A stretch of 64,000 nucleotides of DNA from the NCBI GenBank assembly GCA_028874335.1, contig JAPPJY010000034.1:44548-108547 (forward strand), in the 5' to 3' direction. Of this stretch, positions 17,603 through 27,512 are shown in pieces. Numbering within the stretch: position 1 is the first letter of the stretch; the number at the start of each line of letters is the position of its first letter. Both the position numbers and the translations under genes were made by a program. The DNA is from Gemmatimonadota bacterium (GTDB lineage Bacteria > Latescibacterota > UBA2968 > GCA-2709665). The notes beneath the pieces are model-generated. The model did not search any database. It worked only from the letters and a program-made list of their open reading frames with translations, and was not told where the DNA came from.

Positions 17603-18108
17603 CTAATCCGCGGTATGAATTGTCCAGCTATTGCTGCCGCTATTCCTTGAAGCCCTGAAATTCCAACGCACGCCATTTATAGTCCCTCTTTCGTTGAAGC
17701 TGTTCCCCGCTGTCAGGATAATTCCCCCGTTAATGATAGTTCCTCTGTCAGAGGAATTGACATAGAAGGTTCCGTTTTTGTAATTGCAGCTTTCGTCAGG
17801 CTTTACGACTAACCCGGCAGTACAGGCTCTCGCACTGCCACCGCCTCCACCGCCGCTGACGGTGACGGATACGCCGGACGAACAGTTGTTGTCGGTATTG
17901 CTCTCACCGGAGACGCTTTCGACAAAAGTGGCGTTGTAAAACGTCCCGAACTTGAAGGTGCATTAAAGCCGATGGACTCCGCACTCGCGCCCATTGCCTG
18001 CAGCCCGTTCACGCTTTTTCGACAATTCAGGTCGCATTCTCCGTGAACATCGAGTATTGTAAACGAGACTATTGACGCATCAGTTGCTGCTTGTTTGAGC
18101 AGTCCCAT
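17603..18108 (-). pseudogene. Frameshifted CARDB plus C-terminal domain remnant
   Basis: One frame reads SAESIGFNAPSSSGRF, typical of the end of a CARDB domain in this family, up to about 17,945. The continuation lies in another frame: VESVSGESNTDNNCSSG, a Gly-rich linker, then CTAGLVVKPDESC and about 70 residues ending at a stop (17,603-17,605). The last part resembles the C-terminal domain of the 27,513-29,615 protein (Gly-rich linker, then CRSGLVVCPQGNC). The phase change marks a frameshifted, truncated gene. Confidence 0.6.
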
Positions 18109-18231
18109 TGCTTTCCTGCATCTGAGTACTTCCCAAACGTAGAGGAATCGAGACGCTTACACGATGCTAACTCATCGGGGCTGCGTGAAAACTTCGAGCA
18201 GGCGCCCGGTTGCCATCGCGATGTACTGGAT

Positions 18232-21200
18232 CTACGATCTGAACGCACCGACAAATTTGAAAAAGTCGGCAAGATCCACAATGCCGTTGCCATCGAGGTC
18301 GAATTTTGCGTCCGAGCCGCCGTACGCATCGGCAAACAGAAAGAAATCGCCGAAATCGGTCCGCCCGTCGCCGTTGAAATCGGTGGATACCGTGGGGGGC
18401 GACGTGACCCGCCGCTGAGGGTCTATGTCTTGTGCGTCAACGTCCCCGTCGCCGTCGAAGTCAACCCGCAGCATGGGGTATTCCAAGGGCGTCCCGAAAT
18501 CCCAGGGATCGTCGTTCGTGGTGTCGCCGTCCAGATCCAGGTTCCAGTTCAAGTAGATGCCGGTGTACCCGGTGGGCGCCACCAACTCTCTGGTTGACTT
18601 GCCGGTGCCGCCGTCGCTCGTCGCCTGCCCGGAGGTCTCCGTATTCCAATAGCTGTGATTGATGGTGTTGCTGCTGTTGAGATTAGTCGAGTCTTGCCCC
18701 ACCAACCCACCAACGTTGCCAGAGTCCGAGCCCGACACCTCACCTGTCGCGTAGCTGGCGGTGATGATGCCTCCGCTGCCTGGACCGCCGCTGAGGTTGT
18801 GCCCCACCAAACCACCTACGTTGCTGCCGACCCCCGAGACCTCACCGGTCGCATAGCTGGCGGTGATGATGGCTTTGCAGTCGTTGCCGAGGGCGGTAGT
18901 CTGCCCCACGAGTCCACCGACGTTGCTGGATTCGCTCTCGCCATACACCGAACCAGTCGCGTAGCTGGCGGTGATGATGCCTCTGGCGCCGCTGGCGATA
19001 GCGGCGACCTGCCCCGCCAGCCCCCCGAGGTCGCTTTCTTCCGATCCAGACACCTCACCGGTCGCGTAGCTGGCGGTGATGCTGCTTCGGCTGTCGCTGC
19101 CGCCGCCGTGTAACCCCACCAGCCCGCCTGCGTTGCCGTCCCTTCCGCAAAGCGACTTACCGGTCGCATAGCTGGAGGCAATGATGCCCGTGTTTGCCCC
19201 CGCCAGCACACCAACGCTGCCTGATTCGCCCGTTTGGGCCAGCCCCGTCGCATAGCTGCCTTGGATGCTACCGCGGTTAACCCCGGCCAGCACACCAACG
19301 ACAATGTTGCTGCCGTCGCCCGTCACCAGGGCGTATTGTACTCCCACGTTCCTCACTTGACCCCCGTCGCCTACAACGCCGAACAAACCGATTGAGGACG
19401 TCTCCCGGTCGATATACAGGTTGTCTACGGTGTGCCCATTACCCTCGAACGTGGTCATGAATTCGTTGCCGGAACCGGAACTCCCGATGGGCGCCCAGCC
19501 CGCGCCGCCGTTCCAGTAGTTGTCACCCGCATCCACGGCGCCATCGCCGTTTGTGTCGAAGTCCAGATCGGCCGCCAACTCGTAACCGATGCAGTCGTTA
19601 TCATCGGCATCGTCCGCCGTGGTTGGGCATCCCATACCCGCGACTGCATTCGGGAATCCATGGGCGTAAGCAGCCGCATTCGCGCCGTTGTCCACGGCGC
19701 CGTCGCCGTTCAGGTCCCACCGGACGGCGTTCAACTGCGTCACGCTGCCAATTTCGATCAGCCCATCTCCGTCGCCGTCGTACGAAACTGTGCCGATCTT
19801 GACGAGCGTATAGCCCGAGTGGTTTGCGGGCAGTCCCGGCAACGTCCCTAAATCCACCGTGACAGCATCCGACGTGCCGGGTGTGCGAATCACAGTGAAC
19901 GGTGTGCTTTCGATGCTTCCTTTAGGAATCGTGACTGCGTTGGCGCCTCCGCTGATGCTGCCGTTGGTTACGATCACTGGCAGCACGATATCAAAAGGCG
20001 CACCGGTGGGCGCCACTGCCTTGAACTGTCCCTCTGCAACCTGTTCCAATGAGACAGCAAGGGGAAGGGGGGTAACCGAGTTACTCCTCAAACGAAGATG
20101 TGTCAACGCGGTTAGTCCTTCAAAGATGCCGTCGGGCAGGCGACTGAGCTGGTTCCCCGGTAGATTGAGGTGTGTAAGTGCAGTCAAGCCGGAAAAATCG
20201 CCCGGCTTTAGTGCTGTGATGTTCCGGAAACCCAGGAAAAGTTGCGTAATCGAGGCAAGATGTGCTTCGGTCACATTGCGGAAATCACTGACGACTGGCA
20301 AGGCGGAGACGATTCCGTCACGTACCTGCGGCGTACGGTCGCTGAGCGGCACGGAAGGATTTCTGACCATGGCTTCTGTGGATATCTCCCCCTCACCCAA
20401 CGTGTTCACCCCTCGAACCTCGAACGTGTATTCTGAAGGGTTGTTCAGGCCGGCGACCGTGTAACCGGTCGCATTTACCTCGCCGGCAGCACTGTTGGGA
20501 ATAGGCGTCCATGAACTGAATGTACCACTATCTGCCTTCGCCCGATACTCGTGCCCTGTAATATCAATGCCACCGTCACACGGCGTGATCCAATGCAGCA
20601 CTACCTGGTTGCCTTCGTTGATGGCGGCGACGAATGGGGCATCCGGCACGGTCGGAGTAAATCTTATCCAAGCACGCCGCCCCAGATGCATTACGTGTGA
20701 ACCCCAGTCCGGAATCCAAGCACCCTGCGATCTAATCCAACGATAATGACTTCGACCGTCCGTCGTATGAGTACCGCGCGATGCAAGTAAGTTTGACCCA
20801 AACATCCCGATTTGCTGCTCATCACATGATGACATCTGAGGACTAATCGTCAGGCCTAACGCATAAGGTAGATTGTTGCCAATACGAGCAATCGAGATTT
20901 CATGAATTGTGTACGTGGTACCTCTGTGGATAAAAGTTGCATTTGAAATATCACCTGCTTTACGGCTACTATTGTAGCCATAGCCGGTGGCATTGCCATT
21001 GCCGAAGGCATTCCCCCATGTTCCCAGTGTGACGGTTCCTGACCAGATTTGTTGGGAGGCATCCTCGAATATTCCAAGTGGATTATACTCACCAGTGTTA
21101 TTGACAAGTCTGTACCCTGTATGATTTGCAGGTAGACCCGGCAAGGGTCCAGTCCACACGGTAACGGCGGCCGATGTCCCGTGTGTACGCGTCACGGAGA

Positions 21201-24024
21201 GCGTATCGCTTTCGAGGCTGCCAGCGGGAATTGTTATCGTCGTTGCGCCGCCGCTGATGCTGCCGTTGGTGACGCTAAGCGGCAACACAATCTCAAACGG
21301 CGCGCCGGTGGGCGCCATTGCTTTGAACTGACCGTCCGCAACCTTCTGTAAGGACACGGTAAGGGGCAGGGGGTCAACTGAGTTACGAGACAGGTTGATC
21401 GACGTCAGCGAAGATAGACCGGAAAAAAGCCCTTCAGGAAGGACCGTCAGTTCGTTGCCATGCAGGTCCAGCGATCTGAGTTCGGACAGTCCGTTGAAAA
21501 CACTCTCCGGAAGTGCCGTCAGTTGATTGTTATAGAGGTGGAGCTCTGTTAATGCGGCCAATCCACTGAAAATCCCCTCCGGAAGAGTCGTCAGTTGGTT
21601 GTCCCGGAGATAGAGTTCGGTTAGCTCTGACAACCCGCTGAATACGCCTTCAGGAAGTGCCGTCAGGTGATTGTCAGACATTGTGAGTAGCGCTAAAGCT
21701 GCCAATCCACTGAAGACCCCCTCTGGAATTGCCACCAAACGATTGCTCCGGAGGTCGATCAGTGTCAATTCTGACAATCCACTGAAGACCCCCGCAGGAA
21801 GCCCTGAAAGTCGATTCTTCATGAGGTGGAGTTCCAATAGTCCGGACATACCGTCAAAGTCGCCTTCTCTCAGTGTCGTGATCTCCCTGTCGTTCAAGTC
21901 AAGATTGTCAATTGCCGCCAGGTGGGACTCGGTCACGTTGCCACAACTGCTTACCCCTGCCACTTCGCCCACGATTGCGTCGCGCACCTGGGGCGTGCGG
22001 CCACATACGGAAGTGCCGGAAGACGCCCACTCGGATACGTCCCAGAGTTTGATCTCCCTGCTATTCGGCCTCGCATCATTGCCGATGAGCATTCTTCCGT
22101 CCGGAGAAAACACCAGGCGCCGCACGCCACCCGGCCCACCTGAGATGGACGCCATGAGTTCGCGCTTCGAAACGTCCCATATTTCAATCAGACCGAAGGC
22201 CGTCACCGCGAGAATGGTACCATCGGGCGAAAACACCGGATAAGCGCGATTGTAGTCACGCATATCGTTCACGGCGCCGGTCTCTGCCCCTGTTGCCAGG
22301 TCCCATAGCTTTATTGCCCACGAAGTAGGCGATGCGAGAAGCATGCCATCCCTGGAGACCGCTACCGCTCCTCTTGCACCCGTCTCAATGGTCGAAATCT
22401 GGGATTTCGTAGACACGTTCCACAGCCTGACAGTGCCGGTAAGAGACACGGAAGCAAGCTTCCCATCGCGCACAAAGGCGACCTTGCCTATTCTCTCGGT
22501 GTGTCCTTCAAGGGTAGCGCCGTCTGTCCACGTCGCCGCGTTCCACAACTTTACCGTACGGTCGAGTGACCCTGAGGCGAGCATCGAACCATCCGGCGAA
22601 AAGTCCAGTGACGCGACTGGATCCGAATGGCCTTCCAGCGTCGCGACCTCCGCCTGACTCGTCACGTTCCACACTTTGATAGCGCCTTCCCGGGATCCGG
22701 CGGCGAGCAGAGTCCCGCCGGGGGAAAACGCCACACTCGGAATCGTGTTGGCCGAATGGCGAAATGTGGCTATCGTCTCCCTCTTCGCAACGTCCAGCAA
22801 CTCCACACGACCGGAGGCGCCTATTGCCAGAAATGCGCCGTCAGGAGAAATCGCCAAGTCTCCGACGTCATAAAAGTCGGGCCGGTCAAGTGCTGCGATA
22901 TGTTGCGGCGAGTGTCCAGCCTCGAGGGTAAAGGACTTTAGACTCGCGGTGCTGGTACGATTTCCGGCCGTATCAACCGCCACGACATAGATCGGATGCT
23001 GAACCGTGTTGGCGAGCGTAGTATGTGCCTCCGCTACGGTGCCGACGTTGTCGGACGGAAGCCTTCCGTCGAAGTCGAATTCAACAACCGTTTCCGTTTC
23101 TCCAGACATTCCACGACACGCTTTCACTTCCGGCGTGCCGCCCAGGAAGGGATTTTTCGGGTGAACGAAAAGGATGACCTGGTGAAGCCCATCATCGTCC
23201 CGAACTCTCAGTTGAACGGGTGTACTCACTGATCCAAAGGGGAATTCCGATGAAACGAGCTCTACGGTGGGCGGCGACTCGTTTTCAATAGGCACTTCCG
23301 AGTTGAAATACGGATGCGTCGCCAGAAATTCTGCGGCGCAGGCGGACAACTCGGCCGACGACCGGTCGGCGCGCCCGTATGACATTATGTACTCATTATC
23401 CCGAAAGTCATGGTGCAGTCCGAAGGCATGTCCCAGTTCATGGGCGGCCGCAAACCAGTTCCATTCGCCGTAGATCATCGCCCATCCACTGCTCTTCGAC
23501 CCTGTTCCGCGTCCATGTGCGGTTCTGGTACTGACGTCCATGACGACCAGCATGATGTTTGAGGAGTTGTCGAACGCGCGTTCAATCTCGCCGTCCGTAT
23601 AGCCTCTGCTACCGTAGCGGCTTTCACCGTGGTCCCCATCCACGCGATGAACGACCGGATCGCCCTGGATATCGGTTTCGATCTGAAAACTCGTGTTTCC
23701 GCGCCCGTGCACCACCATCTGCTCCGCAAAGAAAGTCTGAAGATCGAGGATTCCCGCCTTCATCGAATCCACGACTTCGGTGCGAAACGGCCGGTCGTTC
23801 GGCAGGAAGTAGAAGAGCCGCACGGTACGGGGTTCGCCGACGTCGCGATCCGTCGCCCACTTGCTGGCGAAACGGCTCTCGCCGTTCGGCAAATGTGCGG
23901 GATCGACAGGCAGGCAGAAATGCACGCTGTCGACTGGAGAAGACGGCTGGCTGGCGGCCGCCGGTGACGGGAGGATAAAGCCGGACACTGTCACAATGAC
24001 GGTTAATTTGGAGGAGTATCTCAC
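18232..24024 (-). CDS. Giant secreted metzincin with WD40, LRR, GLUG and EF-hand modules
   Basis: A 1,930-residue exported protein with a signal peptide at 1-24. A metzincin-type protease domain spans about 30-240: HELGHAFGLHH supplies three zinc histidines (H195, H199, H205), E196 is the catalytic base, and YIMSYG is the Met-turn. WD40 repeats follow at about 374-665, leucine-rich repeats at 712-879 (LPEGVFSGLxxLTELxLxxNQLT), a FnIII-like domain at 1122-1217 and a second short LRR block at 1232-1315. GLUG-type beta-helix repeats run 1528-1778 (ITASYATGEVSG, NVGGLVGQ), and a C-terminal EF-hand pair 1879-1930. The start is GTG without a clear ribosome site. The combination suggests a surface protease or adhesin. 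Confidence 0.85.
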   Translation of the reverse strand: MRYSSKLTVIVTVSGFILPSPAAASQPSSPVDSVHFCLPVDPAHLPNGESRFASKWATDRDVGEPRTVRLFYFLPNDRPFRTEVVDSMKAGILDLQTFFAEQMVVHGRGNTSFQIETDIQGDPVVHRVDGDHGESRYGSRGYTDGEIERAFDNSSNIMLVVMDVSTRTAHGRGTGSKSSGWAMIYGEWNWFAAAHELGHAFGLHHDFRDNEYIMSYGRADRSSAELSACAAEFLATHPYFNSEVPIENESPPTVELVSSEFPFGSVSTPVQLRVRDDDGLHQVILFVHPKNPFLGGTPEVKACRGMSGETETVVEFDFDGRLPSDNVGTVAEAHTTLANTVQHPIYVVAVDTAGNRTSTASLKSFTLEAGHSPQHIAALDRPDFYDVGDLAISPDGAFLAIGASGRVELLDVAKRETIATFRHSANTIPSVAFSPGGTLLAAGSREGAIKVWNVTSQAEVATLEGHSDPVASLDFSPDGSMLASGSLDRTVKLWNAATWTDGATLEGHTERIGKVAFVRDGKLASVSLTGTVRLWNVSTKSQISTIETGARGAVAVSRDGMLLASPTSWAIKLWDLATGAETGAVNDMRDYNRAYPVFSPDGTILAVTAFGLIEIWDVSKRELMASISGGPGGVRRLVFSPDGRMLIGNDARPNSREIKLWDVSEWASSGTSVCGRTPQVRDAIVGEVAGVSSCGNVTESHLAAIDNLDLNDREITTLREGDFDGMSGLLELHLMKNRLSGLPAGVFSGLSELTLIDLRSNRLVAIPEGVFSGLAALALLTMSDNHLTALPEGVFSGLSELTELYLRDNQLTTLPEGIFSGLAALTELHLYNNQLTALPESVFNGLSELRSLDLHGNELTVLPEGLFSGLSSLTSINLSRNSVDPLPLTVSLQKVADGQFKAMAPTGAPFEIVLPLSVTNGSISGGATTITIPAGSLESDTLSVTRTHGTSAAVTVWTGPLPGLPANHTGYRLVNNTGEYNPLGIFEDASQQIWSGTVTLGTWGNAFGNGNATGYGYNSSRKAGDISNATFIHRGTTYTIHEISIARIGNNLPYALGLTISPQMSSCDEQQIGMFGSNLLASRGTHTTDGRSHYRWIRSQGAWIPDWGSHVMHLGRRAWIRFTPTVPDAPFVAAINEGNQVVLHWITPCDGGIDITGHEYRAKADSGTFSSWTPIPNSAAGEVNATGYTVAGLNNPSEYTFEVRGVNTLGEGEISTEAMVRNPSVPLSDRTPQVRDGIVSALPVVSDFRNVTEAHLASITQLFLGFRNITALKPGDFSGLTALTHLNLPGNQLSRLPDGIFEGLTALTHLRLRSNSVTPLPLAVSLEQVAEGQFKAVAPTGAPFDIVLPVIVTNGSISGGANAVTIPKGSIESTPFTVIRTPGTSDAVTVDLGTLPGLPANHSGYTLVKIGTVSYDGDGDGLIEIGSVTQLNAVRWDLNGDGAVDNGANAAAYAHGFPNAVAGMGCPTTADDADDNDCIGYELAADLDFDTNGDGAVDAGDNYWNGGAGWAPIGSSGSGNEFMTTFEGNGHTVDNLYIDRETSSIGLFGVVGDGGQVRNVGVQYALVTGDGSNIVVGVLAGVNRGSIQGSYATGLAQTGESGSVGVLAGANTGIIASSYATGKSLCGRDGNAGGLVGLHGGGSDSRSSITASYATGEVSGSEESDLGGLAGQVAAIASGARGIITASYATGSVYGESESSNVGGLVGQTTALGNDCKAIITASYATGEVSGVGSNVGGLVGHNLSGGPGSGGIITASYATGEVSGSDSGNVGGLVGQDSTNLNSSNTINHSYWNTETSGQATSDGGTGKSTRELVAPTGYTGIYLNWNLDLDGDTTNDDPWDFGTPLEYPMLRVDFDGDGDVDAQDIDPQRRVTSPPTVSTDFNGDGRTDFGDFFLFADAYGGSDAKFDLDGNGIVDLADFFKFVGAFRS

Positions 24025-24152
24025 GGGACAAACCAGAGTCTATTGACTATTGAATGGCACGCAAAGACTTGAGGTGGCCATTTGATCTTAAGCGAGTAGC
24101 GCCCGCTTTGACTGTGCCTGCGAGCCGAACCCATCGTTATATACAAAGCGCG

Positions 24153-27100
24153 TTACTCCTCTATGGAGCCACTTTGGCGTCCAATTCTGCGGCCCGTGAC
24201 TTCCCATGAAGTTCTGCATCTGAGTCTGGATTCGCTCGTGGTAATGGAACCGGTAATCGTGAAATCTACGGACTGACCCGGCGACATCGCGCTTAGATCA
24301 TAGACGCCCACCAGTTGCTCATTGGCATATCCGGTTATCGTACCGGAGATCACGGTTTTGAGCGCCGTGATCGTGCCCTGTATTGTGACTAAAACACGAT
24401 TGGAATTGGGACTTTGCCGCGTGCCGGAACATCTCGTATTCGTCACCGCAACCAGCGGCTTCCCGCTCCCACCTCCACCGTTGCCGGTGTCCCGACCGAT
24501 CATCCCCAATGCCAGTCCCGATGGATCGACAAGCCCGTTTGAGCTGGTGATCAGATCCTCCACGTTAGAGCCGTCGAGGTTCGCACGCCTGACCTTCTTC
24601 GCACCGGCCTCTGTCCAGTACATCTTGCCGCCGGACACGTCCAGATCCAGGGCGGTGGGCGTGTTCAAGCCGCTGGCAATCAGGTCCTCCACGTTGGAGC
24701 CGTCCAGATTCGCGCGTTGGATCTTATGTGCCACGCGGTCCGTCCAGTACGCCTTGCCGCCGGACACGTCCAGGGCCAGGCCGGTGGGACTGTTCAGGCT
24801 GCTGGTGATCAGGTCCTCCACGTTGGAGCCGTCCAGATTCGCGCGTTGGATCTTGTCCTTCCCCGGATTCGTCCAGTACATCTTACCTCCCGACACGTCA
24901 AGGGCGAGTTCACCGGGAAACGCCGGTACGGACAGGGTGAGGAGGTCTTCGACGTTGGAACCATCGAGGTCGGCCCGTTGAATCTTACCAGTTTCCCTAT
25001 TCGTCCAGTACATCTTGCCGCTGGACAGATCCAGAGCCAGACCGTACGGTACTCTCAAGCCGCTGGTGATCAGATCATCCACGTTGGAACCGTCGAGGTC
25101 CGCGCGCTGGATCTTGTCCGTCCCTACGTCCGTCCAGTAAATATTGCCGCCGGACACGTCCAGAGCCAGACCGTCGGGGCCGTCAAGTCCTGCTCCGCTG
25201 ACCACGTCTTCCACGCCAGAGCCGTCAAGGGCGGATCGTTGAATCTTATTCGTGCCCCAGTCCGTCCAGTAAAGCATCGACGTTCCAGTCTCGGGTGGTG
25301 GCGCCACCGCAACCGTGATGCTCACGGAGGCCGAGCAGTTATTTCCGGTGTCGCTCTCATCGCTGACGCTCTCCACGCACGCGCCGTAGTAATAGGTCCC
25401 CGCACTTGACGGCGCCGTCAACACGATAGACTCGGCACTTGCAGCGGAAGCCGAAAGTCTGTCGACAGTGTCCGTTCCCACTTCAGTGTCATCGCTTGAA
25501 ATGGTTGCGTTGGTCGAACGGTAATAACGCAGAGTGGTCGGCGCGGATGCGGCGTCGCCGCGGTTGCGGACCGTCGCGCTCAGTGTAAACGACTGCCCGG
25601 TCCTGAGCGTATTGTCGTCGACCGAGGGCGATTCGACGATCAGGTCGGGATTACCTCCGGTCCCACCGCCGCCGCTCGTTCCACTGCCTGCCGTAGCGCC
25701 CTCTGCAACGGGCGACCAGGGACCGGGTGAGCCGGCGTCGCAGGAGGAAGAATTCCTATATCGGTACCGCATCTCGTAGGTTGTACCGGGTTCGATATCC
25801 GATCCCAAGAACCACACGGAGGCATAGACGGATAAGGTATTGTCCGTCGGGTTCGTGAACGTGAGGCAATATTGGTTCCATTCCCCCTGAGGCGTCTTTG
25901 TCCGCAATTGGAAATCATATGCCCTCGTTTCTCCGGCGCGCCATGAATCCAGGAGTTCAAAATAAAGGGTATCGGACGTCGCACGCGCAAAAACGGGAAC
26001 CGAGAGATCAGTGGTCCGCCAGGACTCAACCTCACCCTCGGTTCCATCGTCGCACGTGAAACGCAACGTGCCCGACGTTGCAGTCGCGAACCTGATTTCA
26101 GTAACGCACCTTCCCCCGAACAACCCGGAATCGTCATAGATTTGCGTGAGATTTCCGGTATTCGGGCCCGTATTCGTGTAGGTATAGCGTCCCCTGTGTC
26201 TCCTGAAGCCTTCGGCAAACCGGCCGGAAGATACGACGTCAAGAAAAAAGGTTTTGCCCAGAATCCGCTTGCCGACGGCGAGATGGTCGAATGCAATCTG
26301 GTTGGCGGGGGCAGATCCGGACGGTGTACCGCCGCCGCCTGAGGGCGGAACCTGACTGCCGAATGCTTCGGCAAAGATTAAGAAATCTGTGAAACCGATC
26401 GTCCCGTCGCCATCCAGGTCAATCCGCGCTTGATATCGCCTGTCGCCCCGATGTGTCCCGAAAAGTTCCGCGAATAGAAGAAAGTCTGTAAAACCGACCG
26501 TCCCGTCGCCGTCGAAGTCCGGCGAAGCTGCGGCGTTGAACGTGATCTCACTGCCTGTGCTGAGGACGTCGCTCGACGTCGGGCTCTCGCCGAGCGTGAC
26601 CGACTCGATGCCGATGGAGAACTCCCTGCCCGTTACGTTGGCAACCGTCTCAAACTCAGCCCTCGCAAGGAACCCGGAAGGCACCAACGCCACAGGCGAC
26701 GTGGCGGCGAGGTTTACGCCGACGGACGCTGCCGGAATCGACAGGGGGAACGCGCTGTTTTCGGCTTTGACGAAAGCCAGAAGTGAAGCATCGAAGTCGA
26801 ATCTGAGGATGACGCCGCGCAGAGACGTCGTGACGCCCGTGGCGAAAATTTCTATGGCGATTTTCGTGCCACGTCCCACCACGTTGCCCGTGGTCACCCC
26901 GTCGTCCCTCCGGTTCCCGGCTCCGCCATCGGCGATCAGGTCCAGAGATAAAACCGCGTTTGCATTGTTGCCCAAGGCGATTTTCGCGCCGTGGCCCACC
27001 GCAGCGTCTTTGGTGACTTCGTCATGCGTCCCGGTATCCAGCTCACCGCCGGCCATCAGTTCCGGAGGCGAATCCGCGTTTGCGCTGGATCCGGGGATCA

Positions 27101-27164
27101 CCGAGCCTGAAAACGCGAAGTAACCCAACGCAACAAGCAATAATGTGCGCCAATTAGGAGACAT
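24153..27164 (-). CDS. Secreted cohesin-like/EF-hand/CARDB/YWTD-propeller protein
   Basis: A 1,003-residue protein with a signal peptide (residues 1-30). A cohesin-like beta domain at about 55-205 (ALGNNANAVLSLDLIADGG, FDFDASLLAFV) is followed by an EF-hand pair at 216-272. Next come a beta domain starting near 285 (VGKRILGKTFFLDVVSSGRF), CARDB at 505-619, then at least six LDL-receptor class B/YWTD repeats at 629-879 (GKMYWTxxxxxKIQRANLDG, SNVEDLI). A C-terminal domain completes it. YWTD repeats fold as a six-bladed propeller used for protein binding. The ATG at 27164 has AAGG 7 nt upstream. It is a paralogue of the next gene. Confidence 0.85.
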   Translation of the reverse strand: MSPNWRTLLLVALGYFAFSGSVIPGSSANADSPPELMAGGELDTGTHDEVTKDAAVGHGAKIALGNNANAVLSLDLIADGGAGNRRDDGVTTGNVVGRGTKIAIEIFATGVTTSLRGVILRFDFDASLLAFVKAENSAFPLSIPAASVGVNLAATSPVALVPSGFLARAEFETVANVTGREFSIGIESVTLGESPTSSDVLSTGSEITFNAAASPDFDGDGTVGFTDFLLFAELFGTHRGDRRYQARIDLDGDGTIGFTDFLIFAEAFGSQVPPSGGGGTPSGSAPANQIAFDHLAVGKRILGKTFFLDVVSSGRFAEGFRRHRGRYTYTNTGPNTGNLTQIYDDSGLFGGRCVTEIRFATATSGTLRFTCDDGTEGEVESWRTTDLSVPVFARATSDTLYFELLDSWRAGETRAYDFQLRTKTPQGEWNQYCLTFTNPTDNTLSVYASVWFLGSDIEPGTTYEMRYRYRNSSSCDAGSPGPWSPVAEGATAGSGTSGGGGTGGNPDLIVESPSVDDNTLRTGQSFTLSATVRNRGDAASAPTTLRYYRSTNATISSDDTEVGTDTVDRLSASAASAESIVLTAPSSAGTYYYGACVESVSDESDTGNNCSASVSITVAVAPPPETGTSMLYWTDWGTNKIQRSALDGSGVEDVVSGAGLDGPDGLALDVSGGNIYWTDVGTDKIQRADLDGSNVDDLITSGLRVPYGLALDLSSGKMYWTNRETGKIQRADLDGSNVEDLLTLSVPAFPGELALDVSGGKMYWTNPGKDKIQRANLDGSNVEDLITSSLNSPTGLALDVSGGKAYWTDRVAHKIQRANLDGSNVEDLIASGLNTPTALDLDVSGGKMYWTEAGAKKVRRANLDGSNVEDLITSSNGLVDPSGLALGMIGRDTGNGGGGSGKPLVAVTNTRCSGTRQSPNSNRVLVTIQGTITALKTVISGTITGYANEQLVGVYDLSAMSPGQSVDFTITGSITTSESRLRCRTSWEVTGRRIGRQSGSIEE

Positions 27165-27318
27165 TCCAGAGCCTTACTTGCATCGATTTTCCCAGCAAGG
27201 CTGCCGCCCGGTCAGCAATCCGAACACGTCACTTTTACTCTCAAAAACGACAGGCGATGCCTTTTGTCGTCAATGCGGTCCCTGCACGACAACCGGATGC
27301 CGGCATCTGGCAACGGAC

Positions 27319-27408
27319 CTATTTCAACAGCAGCATCCTTTTGGTCGCGATGAAATCGCCCGCATGTATCCGATACAGATAAACACCGCTGGCGACGCGA
27401 CGGCCCAC
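27319..27408 (-). pseudogene. Orphan type IX-like sorting tail
   Basis: The minus strand encodes VGRRVASGVYLYRI, a short linker, then ATKRMLLLK and a stop. This matches the end of the 29,769-30,578 protein (LGRRVASGVYLYRIQ, ATRRMLLLK), the final strands of a FlgD-Ig/type A sorting domain. Nothing upstream in frame resembles the rest of the domain. It is a leftover 3' end of a deleted gene, lying between two intact paralogues. Confidence 0.65.
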
Positions 27409-27512
27409 GTGGGCTGCAGGCCGGAGCGCTCGGGGTTCGGATTTGTGCTGTGCTTTTCGGCCACGTTCATTCTGGATCAAGGCACGGCGGTTTTTCGAAA
27501 ATAAACTAAATC

